Assembly (NCBI RefSeq): GCF_003667525.1
Contig: NZ_RCUW01000004.1
Coordinates: 186,001-250,000, forward strand
Reading direction: 5' to 3'
Source of the DNA: Mycetocola_B reblochoni
GTDB taxonomy: Bacteria; Actinomycetota; Actinomycetes; Actinomycetales; Microbacteriaceae
Length of the DNA stretch: 64,000 nt
Shown here: in pieces, positions 57,802 to 64,000 of the stretch
Layout of the letters: each line of letters begins with the position of its first letter
Position numbering within the stretch: the first letter of the stretch is position 1
Notes under the pieces: generated by a model
Seen by the model: the letters and a program-made list of their open reading frames with translations, nothing else
The model's database searches: none
Told to the model about the DNA's origin: nothing
Program-made: the position numbers and the translations under genes

Positions 57802-58964
57802 GAGCGCTCCCCCGCGTCCAGCTCGGCGAGGACCCCGTCGATCAGGGCCCGTTCGGCGTCGTCGGGCCCCGCGCCGTCGCGCACGTGACCGAGGAACGCC
57901 GCGATCCGTTCCCTGTCGCTCAGCGTCGCGGTCGCCGTGGCGTACCGCGACTCGCGCGGGAGCACGGCGGGTGGGCGATGCTCGAGGACGAGCGCGTGCG
58001 GGTACCGAGCCTGCACGCGACGCATCGCGTCCATCGGCCTGACCGCGTCCGTGAGGATCACCCGCAGCCAGTCGTCGTCGCGCTCCCCCTCGCCGGCGGG
58101 CCGGGCGAGGACATCCTCGAGCGTTCCCGTCACGGTGCGGGCGGGGCGCGGCACCGGAAGCGGCCGCCACGCGACCGCGTCGAGGCCGTCTGGCCCCAGA
58201 TCGACGAGCCACGAGCCCCGCGCATTGCCCGCCTCGGTAAAGCTGTAGTGCACCGGCGCGCCGCTGTACCTGACGCCCTCGGCGAGCACCGACGGCGAGT
58301 GCAGATGCCCGAGGGCGACGTAGTCGACACCGGTGAAGACGTCGAGGGGCACCAGGTCGACGCCGCCCGCGGTGATGTCGCGCTCGGAGTCGCCTCCCGT
58401 CACCCCGGCGACGAAGCTGTGCGCGAGCACCACCGAGCGCGGCGGCCGTGCCCCCTCCCCCGTGCGGTCGTCGATGTCGGCCCTGATCCGGTCCATCGCC
58501 CAGCGCATCGCCGTCGCCTGACCGGTCACGCCGGCGGAGGGGTCGTCCCTGCGGAGCAGGGCCGGCTCGAGGAACGGAACCCCGTAGATCAGGACCGGCC
58601 CGTCGGCGTCCGCGAGCTCGACCGGGACGTCGAGCCGCTCCGCATCGCCGAGCACGTGCACGCCCGCAGCCGAGGCGAACCCGGACTGGAACCCGAGGCG
58701 GGCAGCCGAGTCGTGGTTGCCGGGGATGAGGACGACCGCCACGCCCGTGGCACGCACCGCGCGGAGCAGCCGGTCCAGCTGGCGGTACGCCGCGGCCGAC
58801 GGCGCCGCGTGGTCGAACACGTCGCCGGCGACCAGGAGCACGTCGACCGCGTCCGCGGCGAGCTGCTCGACGAGCGCCCCCAGCACCTCGTCCAGCTGGG
58901 ACTCGAGCACGGCACCGTGCAGCCGACGGCCGATGTGCCAGTCGGAGCTGTGCATCAGGCGCAT
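57798..58964 (-). CDS. sbcD: Exonuclease SbcD (Mre11-like nuclease)
   Basis: SbcD is the metallophosphoesterase nuclease subunit of SbcCD. The 388-residue protein has the phosphoesterase motifs SSDWHIG (residues 6-12), GDVFDHAAPS (about 47-56), PGNHDS (about 80-85) and LGHLHSPSV (about 215). The ATG is chosen because it gives the family N-terminus MRLMHSSDWH and TACGAT lies 6 bases upstream, suggesting a leaderless transcript. It is divergent from the CPBP gene. Confidence 0.96.
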   Translation of the reverse strand: MRLMHSSDWHIGRRLHGAVLESQLDEVLGALVEQLAADAVDVLLVAGDVFDHAAPSAAAYRQLDRLLRAVRATGVAVVLIPGNHDSAARLGFQSGFASAAGVHVLGDAERLDVPVELADADGPVLIYGVPFLEPALLRRDDPSAGVTGQATAMRWAMDRIRADIDDRTGEGARPPRSVVLAHSFVAGVTGGDSERDITAGGVDLVPLDVFTGVDYVALGHLHSPSVLAEGVRYSGAPVHYSFTEAGNARGSWLVDLGPDGLDAVAWRPLPVPRPARTVTGTLEDVLARPAGEGERDDDWLRVILTDAVRPMDAMRRVQARYPHALVLEHRPPAVLPRESRYATATATLSDRERIAAFLGHVRDGAGPDDAERALIDGVLAELDAGERS

Positions 58965-58970
58965 GGGCCA

Positions 58971-58976
58971 ATCGTA
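58971..58976 (-). promoter_or_regulatory. -10 hexamer of sbcD, leaderless arrangement
   Basis: The minus strand reads TACGAT 6 bases before the ATG, near the consensus TATAAT family, and there is no ribosome-binding site. Confidence 0.65.
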
Positions 58977-59035
58977 CCGAGGGCGACCGACAGCGCCGAG
59001 CCGCTCGGCCGCTCGCATCGGCGCAGCCGAGCCCG

Positions 59036-59041
59036 TAGCGT
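59036..59041 (+). promoter_or_regulatory. -10 hexamer of the CPBP gene, leaderless arrangement
   Basis: TAGCGT lies 7 bases before the ATG. The sbcD and CPBP genes thus form a divergent pair of probable leaderless genes with an 84-base gap. Confidence 0.55.
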
Positions 59042-59048
59042 ATGGGCC

Positions 59049-60041
59049 ATGACCGCGACGAACGACCCCCGACCCGACGACCGCGCCGCGGAGGTCCCCC
59101 TGCCGCCGGACCGCCCGGTGCCCACCGCCGCCGCACTCGAGCCGCGCCGCTACCACCACGCGCTCCGACCCGTCGTCGGCTGGTGGAGGGGCGTGCTCGG
59201 CATCCTCACGGTGGTGCTCACCGTCCTCATCCTCGGCGTCGTGTTCAGCATCCCCGCGATGCTCATCGACATCGCCGTCGGCTGGACCACCGTCGACGAC
59301 CTCGCCAGCGGAACACTCGTGTTCACCCCGACGCTCATGCTGGCCAACAACCTCTCGCTCGCCGCGCTCATCCCCGTCTCCATGCTCATGCAATGGGCGC
59401 TGTACGGCGTCCGCCCGCGCTGGCTCAGCTCCGTCGAGGGCGGGTTCCGGTGGCGCTGGTTCTGGCGACTCGCGCTCATCATCGCGCCGGTGATGGCGAT
59501 CTACGTGGCGATCAGCGTGCTCACCTCCCCCCTCGACGACGTCACGCTCGACGCGTTCACCATCGGCATGCTTCTCGTCGTCGTCCTGACCACCCCGCTG
59601 CAGTCGGCCGGCGAGGAGTACGGCGCCCGCGGGCTCGTCCAGCGCTCGGTGAGCGGCTGGTTCGCCTCCGCCCGCATCGCCTTCGTCGTCTCGAGCCTGG
59701 TGTCCGCCGCGCTGTTCATGGTCGCCCACGGCGCGACCGATATGTGGCTGAACGCCTACTACCTGTGCTTCGCCTTCGCCATGGGCTGGGCGGCCTGGGC
59801 CAGCGGCGGCCTGGAGGCCCCGGTGCTCATCCACATCTGCAACAACCTCTTCCTCCTGATCCCCACCGCTCTCATGGGGCAGACCGACGGGGTCTTCGAC
59901 CGGGGTGCGGGCGTTGGAGGGGTCGAGATGCTGATCCCGATGGCGGTCATGATCCTCGTCGCCGGGATCGCCGTCTGGCTGGCACGTCGCCGTCGGCCCG
60001 CCGTCGTCGGCGTCGCGCCGACGCGCTACCGGACCCGCTGA
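59049..60041 (+). CDS. CPBP family intramembrane protease-like protein
   Basis: The 330-residue protein has about eight hydrophobic segments after a Pro/Arg-rich N-tail of about 45 residues. It has the three Abi/CPBP motifs: EExxxR as EEYGARG (about 188-194), the motif 2 His in MVAHGATD (about 226) and the motif 3 HICNN (about 260). In eukaryotes the fold is a CAAX prenyl endopeptidase; bacterial members vary and some confer bacteriocin self-immunity. No bacteriocin gene is visible nearby. Substrate is unknown. Confidence 0.88.
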   Translation: MTATNDPRPDDRAAEVPLPPDRPVPTAAALEPRRYHHALRPVVGWWRGVLGILTVVLTVLILGVVFSIPAMLIDIAVGWTTVDDLASGTLVFTPTLMLANNLSLAALIPVSMLMQWALYGVRPRWLSSVEGGFRWRWFWRLALIIAPVMAIYVAISVLTSPLDDVTLDAFTIGMLLVVVLTTPLQSAGEEYGARGLVQRSVSGWFASARIAFVVSSLVSAALFMVAHGATDMWLNAYYLCFAFAMGWAAWASGGLEAPVLIHICNNLFLLIPTALMGQTDGVFDRGAGVGGVEMLIPMAVMILVAGIAVWLARRRRPAVVGVAPTRYRTR

Positions 60042-60061
60042 CGGCCGCGGAGCCTCCGCCG

Positions 60062-60694
60062 TCAGTCCCCTCCCTGCGGCCGGGACTGGCGGCGGCGCCG
60101 TTGGGCCGCCCTCACCTTGCTGAGCGCCGCGAGGTCCTGGGCGATCACCCGAGCGACCTCGTCATCGTCCCTGGTCCTGACCGCACCGGGCGTGTTGTCG
60201 GGCAGGCGCGCCTCGATCGTGGCGCCCACCTCCTCCCAGGCCTCCGTCTTGGCCTGATCGACCATCCCTGACAGGAAGTCCTCGTCCTCGGACAGCGCGG
60301 TCAGCCGCTCGGCAAGGGAGTCGTACACCGCACGCCGCGTGCTCAGCGCGATGGAGTCGCGCATCTGGTAGTCGTGCTGGTGACGGGGCCGACCGTGCTG
60401 GCCGGTCGCGGTGACCCGCGCCGACTCGATGCGCGCCGACGAGTCCCTGTTCTCCGCGGCCAGGAGCCGCAGCTCCGCCACGGCGGTCTCGATCGCCGTC
60501 CGGCGGTCGAAGTCGGCACGATCCTCGAGGGCGGACACGATGATCTGGTTCTTGACGGCCATCCGGACGGCGTAGCCGGCGATCATGACGCCCTCGGCGA
60601 CGAGCTCGTCCTCGCTCGCCGGCCGAACCGGCTCGGGCGCGACGAACGTCCCCACACCGTACTCGCGCTTGCGTCGCCGCCGAAAGAGGGCCAC
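60062..60694 (-). CDS. Conserved protein of unknown function, basic termini
   Basis: I do not recognise this 210-residue protein. Its N-terminus is basic (VALFRRRRKREYG). The middle is helical and acidic (residues about 30-150), and the end is Arg/Gln-rich (RAAQRRRRQSRPQGG), suggesting nucleic-acid or membrane-surface binding. It has no signal peptide, membrane span or obvious catalytic motif. The GTG at 60692-60694 is chosen because GGAGGAG lies 7 bases upstream; a GTG at 60709 lies in the same frame. It is convergent with the CPBP gene (20 bases apart). Confidence 0.72.
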   Translation of the reverse strand: MALFRRRRKREYGVGTFVAPEPVRPASEDELVAEGVMIAGYAVRMAVKNQIIVSALEDRADFDRRTAIETAVAELRLLAAENRDSSARIESARVTATGQHGRPRHQHDYQMRDSIALSTRRAVYDSLAERLTALSEDEDFLSGMVDQAKTEAWEEVGATIEARLPDNTPGAVRTRDDDEVARVIAQDLAALSKVRAAQRRRRQSRPQGGD

Positions 60695-60765
60695 CGTCGT
60701 CTCCTCCACCCATCGCGGTCGTCCCTGCGCGACCGAGCCGCTCCAGTCTACGGCGTCGACGCGGC

Positions 60766-60771
60766 TAGAAT
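60766..60771 (+). promoter_or_regulatory. -10 hexamer of the small ORF / DUF6412 unit, leaderless arrangement
   Basis: TAGAAT lies 7 bases before the GTG of a 23-codon ORF and has no ribosome-binding site after it. Confidence 0.6.
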
Positions 60772-60778
60772 CAGGGTC

Positions 60779-60850
60779 GTGCTCGACTCCAGCCAGACCG
60801 CCACGCGGCCAGACGTCGCGCCCGGTGCTGCGGCGGCGGGTGCGGCATGA
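60779..60850 (+). CDS. Probable leaderless 23-codon ORF coupled to the DUF6412 gene
   Basis: The 23-residue product would be MLDSSQTATRPDVAPGAAAA plus GAA. A consensus-like -10 (TAGAAT) lies 7 bases upstream of its GTG, and its TGA overlaps the ATG of the DUF6412 gene (ATGA). The peptide has no membrane segment or attenuation-type codon run. It may simply load ribosomes for the next gene, or the real start of that gene may be in another frame. Function unknown. Confidence 0.5.
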   Translation: MLDSSQTATRPDVAPGAAAAGAA

Positions 60851-61140
60851 TCGCCGTCCTCGCGCTGGCTCGGCTGCTCGCCGGGATCGTCCAGGCCCCG
60901 CAGACCGCCGAGCTCTGGGCCGTGATCGCCGCCCTCGGCGCGATCGGGATCGCCGGTGGTCTCCTCCTCGGCCGTGCGGTCAGCAACGGGATCCGGCTGC
61001 CCTCCGGCGTCGACGCACCCCCGCGCCGATGCGACCCGGTGCGAAGCAGCGCGCCGCTGCGGCCGCAGATCGCTCCCGACGCCGCGGGGCGCCCGCGTCC
61101 GAGGGCCCCGGGGACGCCGACGACCCCAGCCATCGCCTGA
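60847..61140 (+). CDS. DUF6412 family small membrane protein
   Basis: The 97-residue protein has two hydrophobic stretches (about 2-16 and 23-42, with ALGAIGIAGGLLLGRAV) and a Pro/Arg-rich cytoplasmic tail. The call rests on topology and on its place immediately before a YidC-type gene, where DUF6412 proteins sit in related Actinobacteria (from memory). It has no own ribosome-binding site and is coupled to the 23-codon ORF. It lies 58 bases before the insertase gene; a role as helper of the insertase is possible but unproven. Confidence 0.65.
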   Translation: MIAVLALARLLAGIVQAPQTAELWAVIAALGAIGIAGGLLLGRAVSNGIRLPSGVDAPPRRCDPVRSSAPLRPQIAPDAAGRPRPRAPGTPTTPAIA

Positions 61141-61198
61141 CCCGTTCCGGTCCCGGCGATGGCCTCCCCTCGTCGACGACCACATAGAACGGACACCC

Positions 61199-62041
61199 AT
61201 GAACATCTACGAGTTCGGCCCGCTGGCCGCACTGATCGACCTCGCCCACACCGTCATCACCGGCATCGCCGAGCTGCTGGAGCCGCTGGCCGGCTCGGCC
61301 TCCGCGGCGCTCGCCGTCGTTCTGCTCACCCTCATCGTCCGGACGCTGCTCATCCCGGTCGGGGGGGCCCAGGCGAAGGCCGCCGCCGCCAGGTCCCGCC
61401 TCGCCCCGCGGCTGGCCGAGCTCAACGCGGCGCACAAAGACAACAGGGAACTCCTGGCCCGCAAGACGATGGAGCTCTACCAGAGCGAGAACACCTCGCC
61501 GACCGCGGGCTGCCTGCCCGTGCTCATCCAGATGCCCGTGCTCGCCGCCGTGTACGGCCTGTTCATCCTGCCGACGGTGGGGGGCCACCCCAACGACCTG
61601 CTCGGCCAGACGCTCCTCGGAATCCCACTCGGGTCCTCGCTCGTGGGCGGGATCGCCGACGGCACCCTCTCGGCCGGCCGCATCGTCGTCTTCGCCGCGA
61701 TCATCGTCCTCATCGCCGTCGTCGCCCAGACGTCCAGGCGGCTGCTGCCGATCACGGCCCCCGCCCAGCCCGCCGCCCAGCCCGCGCCCGGGATGCCCGC
61801 CATGCCGGACATGAGCGGGGTGTTCAGAGCGATGAGCTTCCTGCCCTTCCTCACCGCGGTCATCGCCGCGTTCATCCCGCTGGCCGCGGGCATCTACCTG
61901 CTCACGACCACGAGCTGGACGCTCGTCGAACGCCTCGTCCTCCGGCGCGTCTACCCCCCGCTCGCGCCGGAGCCGCCGGCCGAGGACCCCTCCGACGACG
62001 GCGACGCCGGCCCGACGCCTCCCCGGCGGGCCGCCGACTAG
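61199..62041 (+). CDS. YidC/Oxa1 family membrane protein insertase, secondary paralogue
   Basis: This insertase would place proteins in the cytoplasmic membrane. The 280-residue protein has about five hydrophobic segments (around 37-57, 107-128, 162-180 and 215-240) and the YidC motif region LIVRTLLIPVGGAQ followed by ARSRLAPRLAELNAAHKDN and CLPVLIQMPVLAAVYGLF. The C-terminal tail is Pro/Asp-rich. It is not in the rpmH-rnpA-yidC locus near oriC, so it is presumably a second copy. No clear ribosome-binding site precedes the ATG. Confidence 0.88.
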   Translation: MNIYEFGPLAALIDLAHTVITGIAELLEPLAGSASAALAVVLLTLIVRTLLIPVGGAQAKAAAARSRLAPRLAELNAAHKDNRELLARKTMELYQSENTSPTAGCLPVLIQMPVLAAVYGLFILPTVGGHPNDLLGQTLLGIPLGSSLVGGIADGTLSAGRIVVFAAIIVLIAVVAQTSRRLLPITAPAQPAAQPAPGMPAMPDMSGVFRAMSFLPFLTAVIAAFIPLAAGIYLLTTTSWTLVERLVLRRVYPPLAPEPPAEDPSDDGDAGPTPPRRAAD

Positions 62042-62044
62042 GCT
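62039..62044 (+). promoter_or_regulatory. -10 hexamer of the mshA-like gene, leaderless arrangement
   Basis: TAGGCT overlaps the stop codon of the insertase gene and lies 6 bases before the GTG start of the glycosyltransferase. Confidence 0.6.
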
Positions 62045-62050
62045 TTCAGG

Positions 62051-63271
62051 GTGAGTCCCCTCCGCATCGCCCTCGTCTGCCTGCACACCTCCCCAGGGAC
62101 GGAGCCCGGCTCGGGTGACGCGGGAGGGATGAACGTCGTCGTGCGACAGCAGGCGCTGGCCCTCGGCGCCCTCGGACACGACGTCGAGATCCTGACCAGG
62201 CGCTCGTCCCCGTCGCAGCCGGACGCGATGGCCGTCGGCGACGGCGTCACCCTGAGGGTGCTCACGGCCGGCCCCGCACGCGAGCTGCCGAAGGGCGAGC
62301 ACGAGGCGTGGATCGACGCGTTCGGCGATGCGCTGCGGGGCGAGGGTCCCTGGGACGTCATCCACTCCCATCACTGGTTCTCCGGCATGGCCGCGCTCCC
62401 GGTCGCCAGGGAACGCGGCATCCCCCACCTGCAGAGCTTCCACAGCATCGCCGCGCCGGACCACAGCCCGTTGAGCGACGGCGAGCGGGCCGAATCGCCC
62501 GGACGCCTCGCCGGTGAGGCCATGCTGGCGCGCGCGAGCGACGGCATCGTGGCGGTGAGCACGGCCGAGGCGAGCACCGCCGTCGACCGGCTCGGCGCCG
62601 ATCCGCGGACGGTGGCGGTGGTCCGGCCCGGTGTCGACTCGGTCCTGTTCCACCCGGAGGCGGCGGGCGCGGCCCGTCCGCGCGCGGAGTTCGTCGTCGC
62701 CGCGCGGTTGCACCCGCTCAAGGGCATCGCCCTCGCGGTCGAGGCGCTCGCGCTCCTGCCCCGCGCCCTCGGCGCCCACCTCGTGGTCGCGGGCTCCGGG
62801 TCGGCCGAGGTTCCCGGCTACCGCACAGACCTCGAGGCGGACGCCGCCCGGCTCGGCGTGGCCGACCGGGTCCGCTTCGTCGGCGCCCTGAGCCGCCCCG
62901 AGCTCGCCGTCCTGTTCCGCGGGGCGAGCGCCGTGCTGGTCCCGTCCTACTCCGAGACCTTCGGTCTGGTCGCGACCGAGGCGTCCGCGAGCGGCGTCCC
63001 GGTCATCGCCTCGGCGGCGGGCGGCCTCATCGAGGCCGTGGACGACGACGCCACCGGCCGGGTCATCGCCGACCGCGACCCCGGGCACTGGGCCGACGCG
63101 ATGACGACGGTACTCACCGACCTCCCCCGCGCCGCCCGCTGGGGCGAGGAGGGCAGACGACGAGCGCTCGCGCGGGGCTGGGATGTCTCCGCGGCGGAGC
63201 TCGCCGAGACGTACGCCGCCGCCGTCGACGGGATACCACTCCCCCTCGCCCTGGGGAGGGGGCTGCGATGA
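62051..63271 (+). CDS. mshA: GT4 glycosyltransferase, D-inositol-3-phosphate glycosyltransferase (MshA) type
   Basis: MshA transfers GlcNAc to inositol-3-phosphate, the first step of mycothiol synthesis. The 406-residue GT-B protein has the MshA N-terminal signature SPGTEPGSGDAGGMNV (about residues 14-29). A UDP-sugar site PSYSETFGLVATEASASG carries the ExxxxxxxE motif. Other GT4 enzymes could share this arrangement, but the following MshB-like gene, whose start overlaps the stop (ATGA), supports the call. The start is GTG, probably leaderless. Confidence 0.82.
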   Translation: MSPLRIALVCLHTSPGTEPGSGDAGGMNVVVRQQALALGALGHDVEILTRRSSPSQPDAMAVGDGVTLRVLTAGPARELPKGEHEAWIDAFGDALRGEGPWDVIHSHHWFSGMAALPVARERGIPHLQSFHSIAAPDHSPLSDGERAESPGRLAGEAMLARASDGIVAVSTAEASTAVDRLGADPRTVAVVRPGVDSVLFHPEAAGAARPRAEFVVAARLHPLKGIALAVEALALLPRALGAHLVVAGSGSAEVPGYRTDLEADAARLGVADRVRFVGALSRPELAVLFRGASAVLVPSYSETFGLVATEASASGVPVIASAAGGLIEAVDDDATGRVIADRDPGHWADAMTTVLTDLPRAARWGEEGRRRALARGWDVSAAELAETYAAAVDGIPLPLALGRGLR

Positions 63272-64000
63272 CCGTGCCGCCGCTGACCTCCCCCGCCCAG
63301 CTCCCCGGCGACCCGTCGCGCGGCGTCCTGGTGCTCAACGCCCACCCCGACGACGAGACGCTGAGCTCGGGCCCCTTGATCGCGTGGCTCGGGGAGAGAG
63401 GCGTCGCCGTCTCCCTCGTGACGGCGACGCGGGGCGAGCGCGGAGAGATCGTCACCGGCCACGCGGACGCCGTCGCCGCCTCCGGCGGCCTGCGCGCCCA
63501 CCGTCAGCACGAGCTCGACCTGGCCTGCGCCGCCCTCGGGATCCGGCGCCGTTTCGTGCTCGGCACGCCCCCCGCGCGCGCCGCGGGGCTGCCGCCGCGC
63601 GCGTACTCCGACTCGGGGATGCGCTGGCTCCGTCCGGGGCTGGCCGGCCCGGCCGCCGACGTCACGGCGGACGCGCTGACCGCCGGCGACGAGGACGAGC
63701 AGGTGGCCGATCTGCTCGCGCTCATCGAGCTGCTGCGGCCCGGGCTGCTCGTCGGAGACGACGAGGCCGGCGGGTACGGCCACCCCGACCACCGGCGCTG
63801 CCACCGCCTGCTGCGGGCGGCCTCGGCTCACAGCGGGGTCGCCGCGGCCGCCGTCGGCCCGGCGCCGGGAAGCGCTGTGGCCGGCACCTCCGACACCTCC
63901 GGTCACTCCGGATCCGTCCTCGTCACGCCCGACGACGACGGTGCGATCAGGGCGGCGCTGCGCGCCCACGCCAGCCAGCTCACCCTCGACGGCAACGAGG
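63268..64000 (+). CDS. mshB: PIG-L family deacetylase, MshB type (partial, cut by window end)
   Basis: MshB deacetylates GlcNAc-inositol in mycothiol synthesis. About 244 residues are visible. It has the zinc-binding motifs AHPDDET (about residues 26-32) and GGYGHPDHRRC (about 168-178), with SDSGM resembling the RDSGM segment of MshB. Mca and other PIG-L enzymes are close relatives, so the exact role rests on adjacency to mshA. The ATG overlaps the mshA stop. The C-terminus is beyond base 64000. Confidence 0.8.
   Translation, partial: MTVPPLTSPAQLPGDPSRGVLVLNAHPDDETLSSGPLIAWLGERGVAVSLVTATRGERGEIVTGHADAVAASGGLRAHRQHELDLACAALGIRRRFVLGTPPARAAGLPPRAYSDSGMRWLRPGLAGPAADVTADALTAGDEDEQVADLLALIELLRPGLLVGDDEAGGYGHPDHRRCHRLLRAASAHSGVAAAAVGPAPGSAVAGTSDTSGHSGSVLVTPDDDGAIRAALRAHASQLTLDGNE

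Noticed and set aside
59049..60041. CPBP protein as bacteriocin immunity
   Set aside because: No bacteriocin precursor, transporter or modification gene is adjacent, so there is no support beyond the family fold.

Overview
The window is a high-GC chromosome segment from an actinobacterium, most likely of the order Micrococcales and plausibly Microbacteriaceae. That placement is an inference from gene content and synteny, not from a search. The evidence is Wag31-type DivIVA plus SepF plus YggT next to ftsZ, the idsA / Rv2175c-like / pknL / class II DAHP synthase / acyltransferase / fadD15 order known from Mycobacterium, a GarA / FtsR / second MerR cluster, DUF3040, DUF5997 and DUF6412 proteins, and an MshA/MshB-like mycothiol pair. 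Nothing looks like phage, insertion sequence, CRISPR, rRNA or tRNA.

Layout. 1-20870 (all minus strand) is one long cell-division and cell-wall block. Read in the direction of transcription it runs mraZ, rsmH, ftsL, ftsI, murF, mraY, murD, ftsW, murG, murC, ftsQ, ftsZ, yggS, sepF, yggT, divIVA, lspA, rluD-like and dnaE (cut by the window edge). Many junctions are 4-base stop/start overlaps. murE is missing from its usual place between ftsI and murF. 20871-21439 is a 569-base gene-free region with repeated GTGGAG hexamers at 10-base spacing on both strands, probably MraZ operators, and it ends in a strong terminator serving the DUF3040 gene. 21440-30618 holds the DUF3040 gene, a polyprenyl diphosphate synthase, an Rv2175c-like DNA-binding protein, a PASTA-bearing Ser/Thr kinase, a ROK kinase / acyltransferase / DAHP synthase operon, and a long-chain acyl-CoA synthetase. 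30701-36762 holds peptide deformylase coupled to a MinD-like ATPase with a roughly 490-residue acidic N-terminus, a ParA, two MerR regulators and a GarA-like FHA protein.

36950-47978 holds an S4 RNA-binding protein, a divergent DUF5997 / LysR-effector-domain pair, a universal stress protein, proline catabolism (putA, a LysR regulator, putP), and class I HMG-CoA reductase plus HMG-CoA synthase, the entry enzymes of the mevalonate pathway. 48166-64000 holds a polar amino-acid ABC transporter, a luciferase-like monooxygenase, deoC, a DedA protein, the SbcCD nuclease, a CPBP protease-like protein, a conserved unknown, a small leaderless ORF coupled to a DUF6412 gene, a second YidC-type insertase, and the start of a mycothiol-type operon cut by the window end.

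A recurrent signal is a -10 hexamer of form TANNNT lying 6-8 bases before an ATG or GTG with no Shine-Dalgarno sequence. It is seen at eleven genes or ORFs (idsA, pknL, parA, DUF5997, the LysR-like gene, dedA, sbcD, the CPBP gene, the 23-codon ORF and mshA are clear; others are weaker), and it suggests widespread leaderless transcription. No clearly novel defence or mobile system is visible. The best unexplained items are the MraZ-box array, the MinD-like fusion, the absent murE, the altered GarA phospho-site and the coupled leader ORF/DUF6412/YidC unit.
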